This document shows, piece after piece, positions 30,348-39,479 of a stretch of DNA of 43,292 nucleotides. The notes under the pieces were generated by a model. That model saw only the letters and a list, made by a program, of their open reading frames with translations, was not told the DNA's origin and did no database searches. The stretch lies in NCBI GenBank assembly GCA_009693235.1, contig SHXR01000039.1, positions 1 to 43,292 of the forward strand, given 5' to 3'. Origin of the DNA: Betaproteobacteria bacterium. Its GTDB lineage: Bacteria; Pseudomonadota; Gammaproteobacteria; Burkholderiales; SG8-39. The position numbers were made by a program, and so were the translations under genes. Every line of letters begins with the position of its first letter. Positions within the stretch are counted from its first letter, which is position 1.

Positions 30348-30850
30348 TGCTGCACACGCAGCAGCCCGCCCGACGGATCATCTGGCGCGTCTTTCTCGGT
30401 CTCCTCTTCCGTCGCGGCACGGACCGCCACGACGGTGCCGATGAAACGCAGCGCGATGCCGGCATAGGGATGATTGCCATCCAGCACCACCGCGCCTTCT
30501 TCGATATCGGTGACGGTGTAGATTACTGCGTCATCGTCGCTGCCTTCACCGGGAATGCCTTCTAGATGCATGCCCACCTCCAGTGTTTCCGGACACATGT
30601 CCCGATCCACCAAGGTCACCAGCGTTTCATCGTATTCACCGAAGGCTTCTTCTGGTTCCAGATCGACGGTGACGCGGTCGCCCGATTTTCGGCCGTCAAG
30701 CACGGCCTCCACCGCTGCAAAGATGCTGTCGAAGTCGCCGTGGAGATACGACATCGGATCCTCGGATCGTTCGAGGAGATTGCCATGGATATCCCAGAGT
30801 TCGATATCAAGGGTCACCACGGTGTCGCTGCCAATCTGCAAGGTAGTCAT
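30344..30850 (-). CDS. FKBP-type peptidyl-prolyl isomerase, SlyD-like
   Basis: A 168-residue protein with a split FKBP domain and an insert-in-flap region as in SlyD: MSYLHGDFDSIFAAVEAVLDG, then VDLEPEEAFGEYDETLV, and later LDGNHPYAGIALRFIGTVV. SlyD-like proteins isomerise proline bonds and act as chaperones. The His-rich metal-binding tail of SlyD is absent; the end is acidic (EEETEKDAPDD). Its ATG overlaps the stop of the upstream peroxiredoxin (ATGA), so the two are co-expressed. The last codons overlap the convergent ABC transporter gene. Confidence 0.92.
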   Translation of the reverse strand: MTTLQIGSDTVVTLDIELWDIHGNLLERSEDPMSYLHGDFDSIFAAVEAVLDGRKSGDRVTVDLEPEEAFGEYDETLVTLVDRDMCPETLEVGMHLEGIPGEGSDDDAVIYTVTDIEEGAVVLDGNHPYAGIALRFIGTVVAVRAATEEETEKDAPDDPSGGLLRVQH

Positions 30851-31311
30851 AATTTTTTGACGATAGCCAGCATTTCACGGGCGTGCCCACGCGGGACGAC
30901 ACCGTACTGTGCATGGCGAATGATGCCCTTCTTATCGATGATGAAAGTGGATCGCTGCACGCATTGGCGCATGGCACCATTTACTTCACGTACCCGCAAC
31001 ACCGCATAGCGTTTGCCAAGCTCACCCTCGGCATCAGAGAGCAGCTCGACGGCAATGCCATGATGATCACGAAAATCCGCATGGGTCAGACAGTCATCGC
31101 CGGAAACCCCGATCACAATCGCATCGTACGCCTTGAACGCATCGGCCAAATCGGTAAATTCGATGGCCTCCTGGGTACAGCCCGGGCTGCCGTCCTTGAT
31201 GTAGAAATAGAGCACGACCCTGTTGCGCCCGGCAAAATCAGCGAGCGATACATCGTCCATATCCTCGTTCGGCAAAGTGAAAGCGGGGGCCGGCTTTCCT
31301 ACCTGAAGCAT
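30847..31311 (-). CDS. Peroxiredoxin (AhpC/TSA, BCP-like)
   Basis: A 154-residue thioredoxin-fold peroxidase that reduces peroxides with an active-site cysteine. The domain starts MLQVGKPAPAFTLPNEDMDD. The peroxidatic Cys is in DGSPGCTQEAIEF, where many BCP proteins have a second Cys five residues on; here that position is Ile, so it would be a 1-Cys type or use a distant resolving Cys (such as MRQCVQ). I chose the ATG at 31309-31311 because the family begins there; the frame stays open far upstream, antisense to the roxA-like gene, but without family resemblance. It is coupled to the SlyD-like gene and divergent from roxA. Confidence 0.9.
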   Translation of the reverse strand: MLQVGKPAPAFTLPNEDMDDVSLADFAGRNRVVLYFYIKDGSPGCTQEAIEFTDLADAFKAYDAIVIGVSGDDCLTHADFRDHHGIAVELLSDAEGELGKRYAVLRVREVNGAMRQCVQRSTFIIDKKGIIRHAQYGVVPRGHAREMLAIVKKL

Positions 31312-31425
31312 GACGGGGTTCCATCCATCCAATGGCCCGATCGATTCTAATCCAATCTTTTTCGCGCCATCTCCCTCTACCCATGACCGCCTTGTTGGTC
31401 CATCATCCATATCTACTGCATTGCC

Positions 31426-32568
31426 TTGCCACCCGTGACTCAACCTCCAGCACCCCTTGGTAAGCTTTCCGCGGCCGCGTTCATGGCCCGCTACTGGCAA
31501 CGTCGGGCCTATCTGATCCGGGGTGCCATCGCGGATTTTCGTGATCCGGTGTCGCTCCCGATGTTGCAGCGTTTGGCCGCGCGGGACGACGTTCAAGCAC
31601 GGGTCGTGATGCAAGACGGTGCCAGATGGCATCTGGAACACGGTCCATTCCAGCATCGATTCTGGAAAAATCTGCCGGCCAAACGCTGGACGCTGCTGGT
31701 GCAAGGACTCAATCTCGTGGTGCCCGGCGCCGACACCCTGTTGCAGCGATTCGCCTTCATTCCCTACGCGCGCCTGGATGATGTGATGGTGAGCTACGCG
31801 ACTGCGGGCGGCGGCGTGGGCCCGCATGTGGATTCCTATGATGTGTTTCTGCTGCAAGGGATGGGCCTGCGGAGATGGCGCATCAGCACGCAGCCAGACC
31901 GGGCGCTCGACCCCCATGCGCCGTTGAAAATATTGCGCAGCTTTCGGCCGCGGCAGGCGTGGCAGCTCGCACGCGGGGACATGCTCTACCTGCCACCGCA
32001 TGTCGCACATGAAGGTGTAGCCATCGAGCCTTGCACGACCTATTCGATCGGCTTTCGTGCACCAGACTATGCCGAGCTATGCGCGGAATTGTTTGCCGAT
32101 CGGTTTGCCGATCGCAAGCTTGGCAGCGCCTACACCGATCGCGGACTACGTCCCACCAAGCATCCGGGTGCATTGCCCGGTCGCATGATCGATGGCTTCG
32201 CCGACGCGCTTCGCCGCCGCCGTTTTTCACGCAAGACGCTTGGCGACGTCGTAGGGATGGTGTCCACCACGCCCAAGGCCCATGTGATGTTTGATCGACC
32301 ACCATCGCCGGTTTCAATGCGCCGTTTTGCCGCCGCCGCGCAAGCGCAGGGTATACAACTCGATGTGCGGTCCCTGATGCTCTACTTTGACGCCACCATC
32401 TATATCAACGGAGAGCGGATCGCACCACCCGCACGCCATCAGCCGAAGCTTCGTCAACTCGCCGATGATCGAGCGTTGACCGCCCGATCGGTGCCGGCCG
32501 GCATGGCCGGACAGCTTTACGAGTGGTATTGCGCCGGCTGGCTGCACATCGCTCACCACGCCACCTGA
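31426..32568 (+). CDS. roxA: JmjC/cupin ribosomal protein hydroxylase, RoxA (YcfD)-like
   Basis: A 380-residue 2-oxoglutarate/Fe(II) oxygenase of the YcfD family, whose E. coli member hydroxylates an arginine of ribosomal protein L16. The iron ligands are H and D in GPHVDSYDVFLLQG, with the distal His in YLPPHVAHEGVA. The C-terminal winged-helix-like part (from about residue 240) completes the family layout. The frame begins at TTG 31426; GTG at 31435 is an alternative and I cannot decide. A small broken gene follows after 12 bases. Substrate specificity is inferred from the family. Confidence 0.88.
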   Translation: MPPVTQPPAPLGKLSAAAFMARYWQRRAYLIRGAIADFRDPVSLPMLQRLAARDDVQARVVMQDGARWHLEHGPFQHRFWKNLPAKRWTLLVQGLNLVVPGADTLLQRFAFIPYARLDDVMVSYATAGGGVGPHVDSYDVFLLQGMGLRRWRISTQPDRALDPHAPLKILRSFRPRQAWQLARGDMLYLPPHVAHEGVAIEPCTTYSIGFRAPDYAELCAELFADRFADRKLGSAYTDRGLRPTKHPGALPGRMIDGFADALRRRRFSRKTLGDVVGMVSTTPKAHVMFDRPPSPVSMRRFAAAAQAQGIQLDVRSLMLYFDATIYINGERIAPPARHQPKLRQLADDRALTARSVPAGMAGQLYEWYCAGWLHIAHHAT

Positions 32569-32580
32569 CCAGGACAGTGA

Positions 32581-33099
32581 ATGGACTCCACACACGCCCT
32601 CCGCGACGATGATTCCGCCGTACCATCGCGCGTCTTGATTGCCACCGTCGCCGAATACCGGGCGGCCCTGCAGAGCTTGTAGCAAACCGCGCGCATGAGC
32701 ATCAAGATATTCGATGCCGACGGTGCGCAGTATGAATTCAATTCCATCCAACGCGTCGAATCACTTAGCGCGTTCCTGCGCTCAGACAGTGATGCAAAGC
32801 TCACGATGGTATTGCGCTCCATGGGACATATCGAAAAACAATGTCCGCGCTTCGTGCAACTGGTCGCGCTGCACAGCAACCAGATAACGATTCGTCAAAC
32901 CGACGCCGAAGCATCGCGCGTCGAAGACTGCCTACTCATCACCGACGATGCCCATTTTGCGCGACGCAATGTCCAGGCGCATCCACGTGGCGTGCTCATT
33001 CGCAACGATGAGCGGGAAGCAATGCCGATGGTGGAATGGTTTCAGCAGATCGTCGATGCCTCGACCGTCGTGTCGCTTGCCACCACGCTTGGCTTGTAG
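32581..33099 (+). pseudogene. Small conserved protein gene interrupted by TAG
   Basis: A frame of 172 codons begins at ATG 32581 behind CAGGACAG and is interrupted by TAG at 32680-32682 (RAALQSL-stop-QTARMSIKIF). CAG (Gln) would suit that position. The part after the stop, from ATG 32695, is 134 residues and well formed: KLTMVLRSMGHIEKQCPRF, NQITIRQTDAEASRVEDCLL, HFARRNVQAHPRGVLIRNDE. It resembles an uncharacterised betaproteobacterial family, which I recall as DUF7931 and as sometimes occurring with acetyltransferase domains; the name is not certain. A shortened product from 32695 is possible. It lies 12 bases after roxA and probably shares its transcript. Confidence 0.65.
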
Positions 33100-33113
33100 C
33101 CAAGCAGTGCGGC

Positions 33114-33908
33114 TCAGCCGCCAACCCGCGCGGCATGCACATCCCGCCAGGTGAGCCCGGTCTGTTGGTCGGCCACCGCAATCCACGCCGGATCGCAGGC
33201 AAGCACGTCGGCAAGCGCGCGTTGCGCTGCGGCCGGCGTGTTGTTGGACGTGCTCAAGTGCGCCGCCACCACATGGCTCAATCGACGCCTATCGATGGCA
33301 GCGAGGATACCGGCGGCCTGCACATTGGAGAGATGTCCGAAGACACCGCCAATCCGTTCCTTCAACCACTTGGGATACCGGCTACCCGCCAGCATCGGGC
33401 CATCATGGTTGCATTCGAGAACCAGGCTATCGCACGCCGCGAGCGATGCTTCGATGTGCGGCGTCGATGATCCGGTATCGGTGAGGACGCCAAGGCGGGC
33501 GTCGCCGTCGGAGAAAACATATTGGACCGGCTCCCTTGCATCATGCGGCACGGCAAACGGATGGACTTCCAACTCCCCCACCGCGAATGGCACGCCCGCA
33601 TCGACGAGCTGGTAGCGCTCGGTCGCAGGCGGCGCATCGCCACCTAGCAGCTCCCGCAAGGTGCCGTAGGTGAGAAACACCGGCGCGCCGGAACGGTTGG
33701 CCAGTCCGCGCACGCCGCTTACATGATCATCATGCTCATGCGTGACGACGATGCCATCCAGTTGACCGAGGGAAAGGCCCAATCGTTGCAGGCGCGCTTC
33801 GGTTTCCTTGACACTGAAACCGCAATCGAGCAATAGCCGCGTCGCGCCGCATTCAACGACCAGCCCGTTGCCGGTGCTGCCGCTTCCCAGCATCGCGAAG
33901 CGAATCAC
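33114..33908 (-). CDS. MBL-fold metallo-hydrolase (YycJ-like)
   Basis: A 264-residue metallo-beta-lactamase-fold hydrolase. The N-terminus MIRFAMLGSGSTGNGLVVE and the metal motif VVTHEHDDHVSGVRGLA (H-x-H-x-D-H) are clear, with further ligands in LTDTGSSTPH and ECNHDG. Relatives of this size in Gram-positives (YycJ/WalJ) are thought to be nucleases linked to DNA or cell-wall coordination; in Betaproteobacteria the role is not established. The start is GTG at 33908, overlapping the bamC stop (GTGA), so it is the last gene of the dapA-bamC operon. Confidence 0.92.
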   Translation of the reverse strand: MIRFAMLGSGSTGNGLVVECGATRLLLDCGFSVKETEARLQRLGLSLGQLDGIVVTHEHDDHVSGVRGLANRSGAPVFLTYGTLRELLGGDAPPATERYQLVDAGVPFAVGELEVHPFAVPHDAREPVQYVFSDGDARLGVLTDTGSSTPHIEASLAACDSLVLECNHDGPMLAGSRYPKWLKERIGGVFGHLSNVQAAGILAAIDRRRLSHVVAAHLSTSNNTPAAAQRALADVLACDPAWIAVADQQTGLTWRDVHAARVGG

Positions 33909-35050
33909 TTCAACTGTCGATGCAGCAGCGTGAGGATCCGTTTGGAAACAGCGGAATTCTCCGGACCACCTTCTTTATTGAGGACCTGAATCTGGCTACG
34001 CTCGTCTGCCCCGGCCCGATAGATATGGACCCGATACTGCGCCGCACTGGTGGTGCGGTCCTCCGCACCCCAGCCGAACACCCGGGCGAAAAAGCCCGGC
34101 TTCTCGCCCGCCCCGTCGTCCTTGATATCCACATAGCGCACGTAGTAAAGCCCCTTCGAACGATCGCGATCTTCCACCGTGAAGCCGACCCGATCAAGCA
34201 CCAAACCCACCCGCCGCCACGCGCGATCGAACGGTTCATCGAGCACCAAGAGTCCGGCGCCCTCCGCACTGGTCTTCAGTTGTGCCCGCTCGGGCGGCGC
34301 ATCAGTGCCACCGATCAATTCTTTTGCGCGGGCTTCGTCCGTGCCGAGCCTTGCCATCAGGCGGCGCAAGAATTCCGCCTCGAGCTCTTTGCTGGGCTCG
34401 CGCGGCTCCCACATGGTGCCTTCCATGCCGCGCGCGCTATTCACAATGCGCTCGACCATCCCGCGGTGGCTGATATAGACCTCGGTGGACTTGCCATCAG
34501 CCGAACGTTCGAGCCGGGTGCGAAATTTATCGCGCTCACCGGTCGAGTAGATCGTATCGAGCAACCGACCGAGAACGCTCCGCACCCCATCGTTCGGAAT
34601 CTTCGCGCGGTCTTCGGCCCAATCCGTTTCCATCACCCCGGCTTCCGGCCGATCGATCTTGATGATGAAGCCGTTTTCCTGCCAGAACTCGCGCACCGCG
34701 GGCCACAGTTTCTCGGCCGAATCCTGCACCACTAGCCAGCGCTCGCCGCCAGAACGTTCGGCCCGGGTGCGATTGCCTTCGGGCAACAGGTCGGTCGATC
34801 CGGGTCGGGGCGATGCGCCTCGTTCCGCGGTGTAGGACGATAAGGTCGCGGTACCAGGCGGAGCGATTCCGCCATCGGGAACGTTGTAGCGATCATCGCG
34901 CCCTGGCCGCGTCAGGTCGGGCGGAATATCCAGCGGTGGAATCTTGCCGGCCGATTTGTAATCGATACCCGGACCACTGGTCATGCCACAGCCGGTGAGC
35001 AGGCATGCTACTGCGATACCGCTCACTACCACACCTCGCACAGCGAGCAT
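33905..35050 (-). CDS. bamC: Outer-membrane assembly lipoprotein BamC
   Basis: A 381-residue lipoprotein of the NlpB/BamC family, an accessory part of the BAM complex that inserts beta-barrel proteins in the outer membrane. The signal ends with lipobox LLTGC (Cys near residue 21). The unstructured N-terminal segment has the family motif PPLDIPPDLTRP, which contacts BamD in E. coli. Two helix-grip domains follow (WLVVQDSAEKLWPAVREFWQ and LLVLDEPFDRAWRRVGLVLD). The ATG overlaps the dapA stop (TGATG). It is intact and in the classical dapA-bamC order. Confidence 0.93.
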   Translation of the reverse strand: MLAVRGVVVSGIAVACLLTGCGMTSGPGIDYKSAGKIPPLDIPPDLTRPGRDDRYNVPDGGIAPPGTATLSSYTAERGASPRPGSTDLLPEGNRTRAERSGGERWLVVQDSAEKLWPAVREFWQENGFIIKIDRPEAGVMETDWAEDRAKIPNDGVRSVLGRLLDTIYSTGERDKFRTRLERSADGKSTEVYISHRGMVERIVNSARGMEGTMWEPREPSKELEAEFLRRLMARLGTDEARAKELIGGTDAPPERAQLKTSAEGAGLLVLDEPFDRAWRRVGLVLDRVGFTVEDRDRSKGLYYVRYVDIKDDGAGEKPGFFARVFGWGAEDRTTSAAQYRVHIYRAGADERSQIQVLNKEGGPENSAVSKRILTLLHRQLK

Positions 35051-35973
35051 CAGGCGCGCCCTTCAACAACTCGCAAACCACCCTGCGCCACCACACCGGC
35101 TTGTCGCATCGCGTCACGCACCACGTCTTGATACTGCGCCGACATCGGCACCAAGGGGAGCCGGATGCCGTTATCGATGAGCCCCATCTGGGCCACCGCC
35201 CATTTCACCGGGATCGGATTGGCTTCGACGAACAGCTTGGTATGCAGACCCAGCAGTTTGAAATTGATGTCACGGGCTTTCACGACATCGCCCGCCAATC
35301 CCGCCACGCACATTTCATGCATGAGGCGCGGCGCGACATTGGCCGTCACCGAGATCACGCCATGACCGCCCATGAATATCAGCGCGAGGCACGTCGCATC
35401 ATCGCCGCTGTACACAGTGAATTCGCGGGGTGCACGCCGCAAGAGATCAGAACAACGCTCGATATTGCCGGTGGCATCCTTGATGCCGACGATGCCCGGC
35501 ACTTGGGCGAGACGCAGCACCGTATCGTTTTGCAGATCGGCGACGGTACGGCCCGGCACGTTGTAGACGATGTGCGGGATGTCCACTTTCTCGGCGATGG
35601 TGCGAAAGTGTCGGTACAACCCTTCCTGGGTTGGCCGGTTGTAATACGGCACCACCGAGAGCGCGGCATTGGCACCTGCTTTTTTCGCTGATTCGCTGAG
35701 TTCGATCGCCTCGGCGGTAGAATTGGCACCGGTGCCGGCGATAATCGGAATGCGCCCAGCGGCATGGTCCACGACGATCCGGATCAGCTCTTTATGCTCA
35801 TCGAAGTTGACGGTCGGTGATTCGCCGGTGGTGCCGACGACCACGATGCCGTCCGTACCTTCGGTGATATGGAAATCGATGAGCGATTTGAAGCGCGCGA
35901 TATCGAGGCGACCCTCATCGGTCATTGGTGTGACGATCGCGACGAGACTGCCGGTAATTCGCTGGTAGGCCAT
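35050..35973 (-). CDS. dapA: 4-hydroxy-tetrahydrodipicolinate synthase
   Basis: A 307-residue class I aldolase condensing pyruvate with aspartate semialdehyde, the entry step to diaminopimelate and lysine. The family features are [11 protein letters not shown] (pyruvate-binding), [11 protein letters not shown] (Tyr and Arg of the active site) and the Schiff-base Lys in [16 protein letters not shown] chose the ATG at 35973 because AGGAG lies seven bases before it and [17 protein letters not shown] is a typical start; an ATG five codons upstream lacks this spacing. It is followed directly by bamC. Confidence 0.97.
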   Translation of the reverse strand: MAYQRITGSLVAIVTPMTDEGRLDIARFKSLIDFHITEGTDGIVVVGTTGESPTVNFDEHKELIRIVVDHAAGRIPIIAGTGANSTAEAIELSESAKKAGANAALSVVPYYNRPTQEGLYRHFRTIAEKVDIPHIVYNVPGRTVADLQNDTVLRLAQVPGIVGIKDATGNIERCSDLLRRAPREFTVYSGDDATCLALIFMGGHGVISVTANVAPRLMHEMCVAGLAGDVVKARDINFKLLGLHTKLFVEANPIPVKWAVAQMGLIDNGIRLPLVPMSAQYQDVVRDAMRQAGVVAQGGLRVVEGRA

Positions 35974-36033
35974 GAGTGGGCTCCTCATTGGTCCGTCACC
36001 GGCTGCAAGCGAGCGATGACGGAATCACTGATT

Positions 36034-36594
36034 TTAGTCTAATCGCTCAGGATTAGGCCACCAATCATCCGGCAACGCACCAAGGCGGACGCCCACATAG
36101 CGTTGAACGATCGCAGGCTTCGGGGCGTTGACCTCGCCCTCCTCGAAAGCCACGACGCGCAAAGACCCTGCAAAGGCGGCTAGCAATTCACCCGCTTTCA
36201 GCAAAAAAGCCGGATTTGAGGGGCGCCCATGCCGTTCATTTCCGAGCGTGAAGGTTTCGTAGATCAGCATTCCGCTCGGGCGAAGCGATTGCGCCATCCC
36301 CTCAAACAAAGGCCGGTGCAAATAGTTCGTGACGATAATGATATCGAACGATGCCGACGAGAACGGCCAGGGCGCGCCTTCCAAATCGGCAATCTTCGTC
36401 CGGACGCCGGCAACTTCACTTAGCGTCGCGAGCGCGGCGGCATCGCGATCGACAGCCGTAGCCGCAAAGCCCCGCTCTGCAGCCAGCCTCGCATGGCGGC
36501 CGCGCCCGCACGCAAGATCGAGGACCGACTGCCGTGCACCTGGCGTGCCGAGCCAACGCACTACCCAGCTTGAAGGGGCTTCATCCCCGTGCAC
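36034..36594 (-). CDS. Class I SAM-dependent methyltransferase (TehB-like)
   Basis: A 186-residue methyltransferase. The SAM-binding glycine motif is VLDLACGRGRHARLAAERG, with the acidic end of strand 2 in ATAVDRDAAAL and motif IV in FDIIIVTNYLHRPLFE. Length and motifs resemble TehB-type or small-molecule methyltransferases. The start is GTG at 36594, 15 bases after the stop of the 43-residue membrane protein gene, and dapA follows on the same strand after about 60 bases. The substrate is not identifiable. Confidence 0.85.
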   Translation of the reverse strand: MHGDEAPSSWVVRWLGTPGARQSVLDLACGRGRHARLAAERGFAATAVDRDAAALATLSEVAGVRTKIADLEGAPWPFSSASFDIIIVTNYLHRPLFEGMAQSLRPSGMLIYETFTLGNERHGRPSNPAFLLKAGELLAAFAGSLRVVAFEEGEVNAPKPAIVQRYVGVRLGALPDDWWPNPERLD

Positions 36595-36609
36595 GGCGCA
36601 GGCCTTGAA

Positions 36610-36741
36610 CTACATGCAGAACCACAGCAGGTTCCCGAGATCGATGATGAAGTCCGGACTCAGATAGGCACGAAACGCGACGACCAGAATCGCCGCGACG
36701 ACCGACAGTCCCACGATGGATAGGATTTTTTCTTGCGCCAT
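36610..36741 (-). CDS. Small single-pass membrane protein (43 residues)
   Basis: Begins MAQEKILSIVGLSVVAAILV, one hydrophobic helix from about residue 6 to 23, then AYLSPDFIIDLGNLLWFCM to the TAG. The composition (helix, then a LSPDFIIDL-type amphipathic stretch and a C-terminal W-F-C) looks like a real small envelope protein rather than chance. I recall similar short proteins in Betaproteobacteria but cannot name a family. It sits between copA (42 bases upstream) and the methyltransferase (15 bases downstream), on the same strand, with no overlapping gene. The ribosome site is weak. The function is unknown. Confidence 0.6.
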   Translation of the reverse strand: MAQEKILSIVGLSVVAAILVVAFRAYLSPDFIIDLGNLLWFCM

Positions 36742-36783
36742 GCGATCAAAGGGAATTGGCGATAAAGGATCATACCTTGCCGC

Positions 36784-38982
36784 CTAGGCCGCTGGACGCC
36801 ATCTACGCAGTAACAGCGCGTTCCCAACGACTGATAGCGAAGAAAGGGCCATCGCCGCGCCAGCCAAGGCGGGATTCAACAATCCCAAGGCGGCAACCGG
36901 GATCGCCAGCACGTTGTAGCCGAAAGCAAAGGCGAGGTTCTGCCACACCTTTCGCATGGTGGCCCGCGAGAGCTCGATGGCATCAGCCACGCCGTTGATA
37001 TCCGCACGCATCAAGGTCACCCCGGCGCTTTGAATCGCGACATCGGACCCCGCGCCCATCGCAAAACTCACATCGGCGGCGGCCAACGCCGGAGCGTCAT
37101 TGACCCCATCGCCGGCCATTGCCACCTGGACGCCGCCTTCCTTCAATGCAGCGACTCGCGCTGCCTTATCGGCAGGCATGACCTCCGATTCGAAGCGGGT
37201 GATGCCGACCGCGCGGGCGATCGCCTGCGCGGCACCGGGTCGATCGCCGGTCAGCATCACCACTTCGATGTCAAGGCGTCGCAACCGGGCGATGGCAGTT
37301 TGGGTCGTCGGACGGAGCGCATCGGCGAGTTCAATCCAACCGAGCATCCGCGCCTCGTCGGCAACGCCAACCACCGAACCGCTGGAGAAATCGTTTGGCC
37401 GGATTTCTGAGCCGAGGTGCTGCAATGTCCGAATGAACGCCGGTGAGCCGAGCCAAGTCCGCCGACCGAGACCATCGCCACCCATCACGATGCCGTGCAC
37501 GCCTTGACCGGCGATCGCGCGCACGCCGCTGGCCGGTTGAATCGGCACGCCCTGCTCCGCTGCATGACGAGCCATCGCGCGCGACAACGGATGCTCCGAA
37601 CCCTGTCCAATGGCGACCGCAGCAACGAGCAATTCGCGCTCGGTGACGCCCGGCGCCGCGATGACCCGCGTTACCGATGGGCGGCCTTCGGTCAGTGTGC
37701 CGGTCTTGTCGACCACCAAGATGCGCACGCGCTCTGCCAATTCGAGGGCATTGGCATCCTTGATGAGAATACCCCGCTCTGCGCCGCGTCCGATGCCCAC
37801 CATCAATGCGGTAGGCGTCGCCAAGCCAAGCGCGCACGGACATGAAATGACCAGCACCGCACAGGCGTTCACGATGGCCACTTCCATCCCGGCGCCAGCG
37901 AGCCACCAGCCGATTAACGTCAATCCTGCGATGACGACGATCACCGGCACGAACACCGTCGCGACCCGATCTACCTGTTTTTGCACCGCCGCTTTGGAGC
38001 CCTGTGCCGCTTCCACCATGCGGACGATTCGCCCGACCGCGGTATCGGCGCCGACACCCGTAGCACGACATTCGAGCACGCCGTCTTGATTGATCGTCCC
38101 CGCAAACAGCCCGCTGCCGGGCAATTTACCGACCGGCACGCTTTCCCCGGTCAGCATCGCCTCATCGACGCTCGATTGCCCGCTCAGCACCTCAGCATCG
38201 ACCGGAATCGCTTCGCCGGGGCGCACTTGCAGGCGATCGCCCTGCACCACGTCATCAATCTTGATATCGACGACTGCGCCATCACGCAGGACATGTGCCA
38301 TCGCCGGACGCAAACGAAGCAGCGCATCGACCGCGCTATTGGTTCTGGCGCGTGCCCGCGATTCCAGGATCTTGCCAAGCAGGACCAGCGTGATCACCAC
38401 CGTAGCACTTTCAAAATACACATGGGCACCAGGCGTCGACGCGATCGTCACAAACACCGAAAGCAAGTAGGCCGATAAGGTTCCCAGTACGACCAGGACA
38501 TCCATATTCGCCGCGCCCGCGCGCAGTGCCTTCCACGCGCCGATGAAAAATCGCTGCCCGATCCAAAACTGTACGGGCGTCGCGAGCGCGAGTTGGATCC
38601 AACGAGGCAGCAAATCGCCATGACCGCTCCCCCACAGCATCGGCGCCATCTGCACGACCAAGGGGACAGTGAATGCCAGGGCCCACCAGAATTGTGTGAG
38701 ATCTTCTGAAGCTAGCGCGGCCTTCCGAGCACGCTCAAGATCCCGCGTGGCGATGGTGGCAAGCGTCGCGCCGTAGCCCGCCCGCTCAACGGCCGCGATC
38801 AGATCGGGTGCCGTGATGGCACTCCCGGTCAGTCGAACATGCGCACGCTCAGTGGCAAGATTGACGGCCGCGTCTACACCCGTGATCTTGTTAAGCGCTT
38901 TCTCGACGCGCGTGGCGCAGGCCGCGCAGGTCATCCCCTCGATATTGAGATCAAACTGGCCGGTTGCGGTGGGGGCATTCAC
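36784..38982 (-). CDS. copA: Cu(I)-type heavy-metal P-type ATPase
   Basis: About 732 residues. One N-terminal metal-binding domain (GMTCAACATRVEKAL) is followed by the P1B membrane core. The transport-site motif is CPC in LVISCPCALGLATPT, the phosphorylation site DKTGTLTEG, and the hinge AMAGDGVNDAPALAAADVSF. The HP dipeptide is in GSEHPLSRAMA. The CPC motif and the NY(x)PVxxG-like tail segment (FGYNVLAIPVAALG) favour copper(I) export to the periplasm, or cuproenzyme assembly. I chose GTG at 38982 because it overlaps the trxC stop (GTGA); a GTG seven codons upstream is the alternative. It is coupled to thioredoxin TrxC. Confidence 0.94.
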   Translation of the reverse strand: MNAPTATGQFDLNIEGMTCAACATRVEKALNKITGVDAAVNLATERAHVRLTGSAITAPDLIAAVERAGYGATLATIATRDLERARKAALASEDLTQFWWALAFTVPLVVQMAPMLWGSGHGDLLPRWIQLALATPVQFWIGQRFFIGAWKALRAGAANMDVLVVLGTLSAYLLSVFVTIASTPGAHVYFESATVVITLVLLGKILESRARARTNSAVDALLRLRPAMAHVLRDGAVVDIKIDDVVQGDRLQVRPGEAIPVDAEVLSGQSSVDEAMLTGESVPVGKLPGSGLFAGTINQDGVLECRATGVGADTAVGRIVRMVEAAQGSKAAVQKQVDRVATVFVPVIVVIAGLTLIGWWLAGAGMEVAIVNACAVLVISCPCALGLATPTALMVGIGRGAERGILIKDANALELAERVRILVVDKTGTLTEGRPSVTRVIAAPGVTERELLVAAVAIGQGSEHPLSRAMARHAAEQGVPIQPASGVRAIAGQGVHGIVMGGDGLGRRTWLGSPAFIRTLQHLGSEIRPNDFSSGSVVGVADEARMLGWIELADALRPTTQTAIARLRRLDIEVVMLTGDRPGAAQAIARAVGITRFESEVMPADKAARVAALKEGGVQVAMAGDGVNDAPALAAADVSFAMGAGSDVAIQSAGVTLMRADINGVADAIELSRATMRKVWQNLAFAFGYNVLAIPVAALGLLNPALAGAAMALSSLSVVGNALLLRRWRPAA

Positions 38983-39416
38983 GCGGAAAGGGACCGCACC
39001 CACTGAACGATGGTTCCCTGATCCATGGCGCCGGTGCGCCGGGATACTTCGCGACCGCCTTGGAAGGCAATGATGGTCGGGATGTTGCGGATGCTAAATC
39101 GGCCGGCCACCTCCTGCGATGCATCGACATCCAGCTTCGCCAATCGGGCGTGCGGCTCAAGCGCTTTAGCTGCGCGCTCATAGTGCGGCGCCATCGAGAG
39201 GCACGGGCCACACCAACCGGCCCAGAAATCCACGACGACCGGCAGATCCGTTCCGGCCAAGGTCTTATCGAAGGTATCGGTGGTCAGGGCCACCGGCACG
39301 CCTTGAAACAGCGGCTGCGTGCAGTGACCGCACTTCGGTTGTTCGCCAAGGCGTGCACTGGGGAGGCGATTGGGTTTCGTGCAGCTGGGGCAGACTAGAT
39401 GGGTCAGTTCGCTCAT
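38979..39416 (-). CDS. trxC: Thioredoxin 2
   Basis: A 145-residue thioredoxin with an N-terminal zinc finger of two CxxC pairs (CPSC near residue 9 and CGHC near 29), the mark of Trx2/TrxC. The redox site is WAGWCGPCLSMAP and the cis-Pro loop is RNIPTIIAFQGG. Trx2 reduces cytoplasmic disulfides and is often oxidative-stress inducible. It heads the long minus-strand run and its stop overlaps the copA start, so a thiol reductase and a copper exporter are co-translated. Its promoter must lie in the 170-base divergent gap that holds the inverted repeats at 39480-39529. Confidence 0.95.
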   Translation of the reverse strand: MSELTHLVCPSCTKPNRLPSARLGEQPKCGHCTQPLFQGVPVALTTDTFDKTLAGTDLPVVVDFWAGWCGPCLSMAPHYERAAKALEPHARLAKLDVDASQEVAGRFSIRNIPTIIAFQGGREVSRRTGAMDQGTIVQWVRSLSA

Positions 39417-39479
39417 CGCGCGCTCTCAGTCATGGTCTCGAGCAGATTGGGGTGATGGCAAGTGAATCAAGCCGCGGTA

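Noticed and set aside
30847-32010. Long form of the peroxiredoxin starting far upstream
   Set aside because: Residues before the ATG at 31309-31311 are antisense to the roxA-like gene and resemble no family. The peroxiredoxin domain begins exactly at that ATG.
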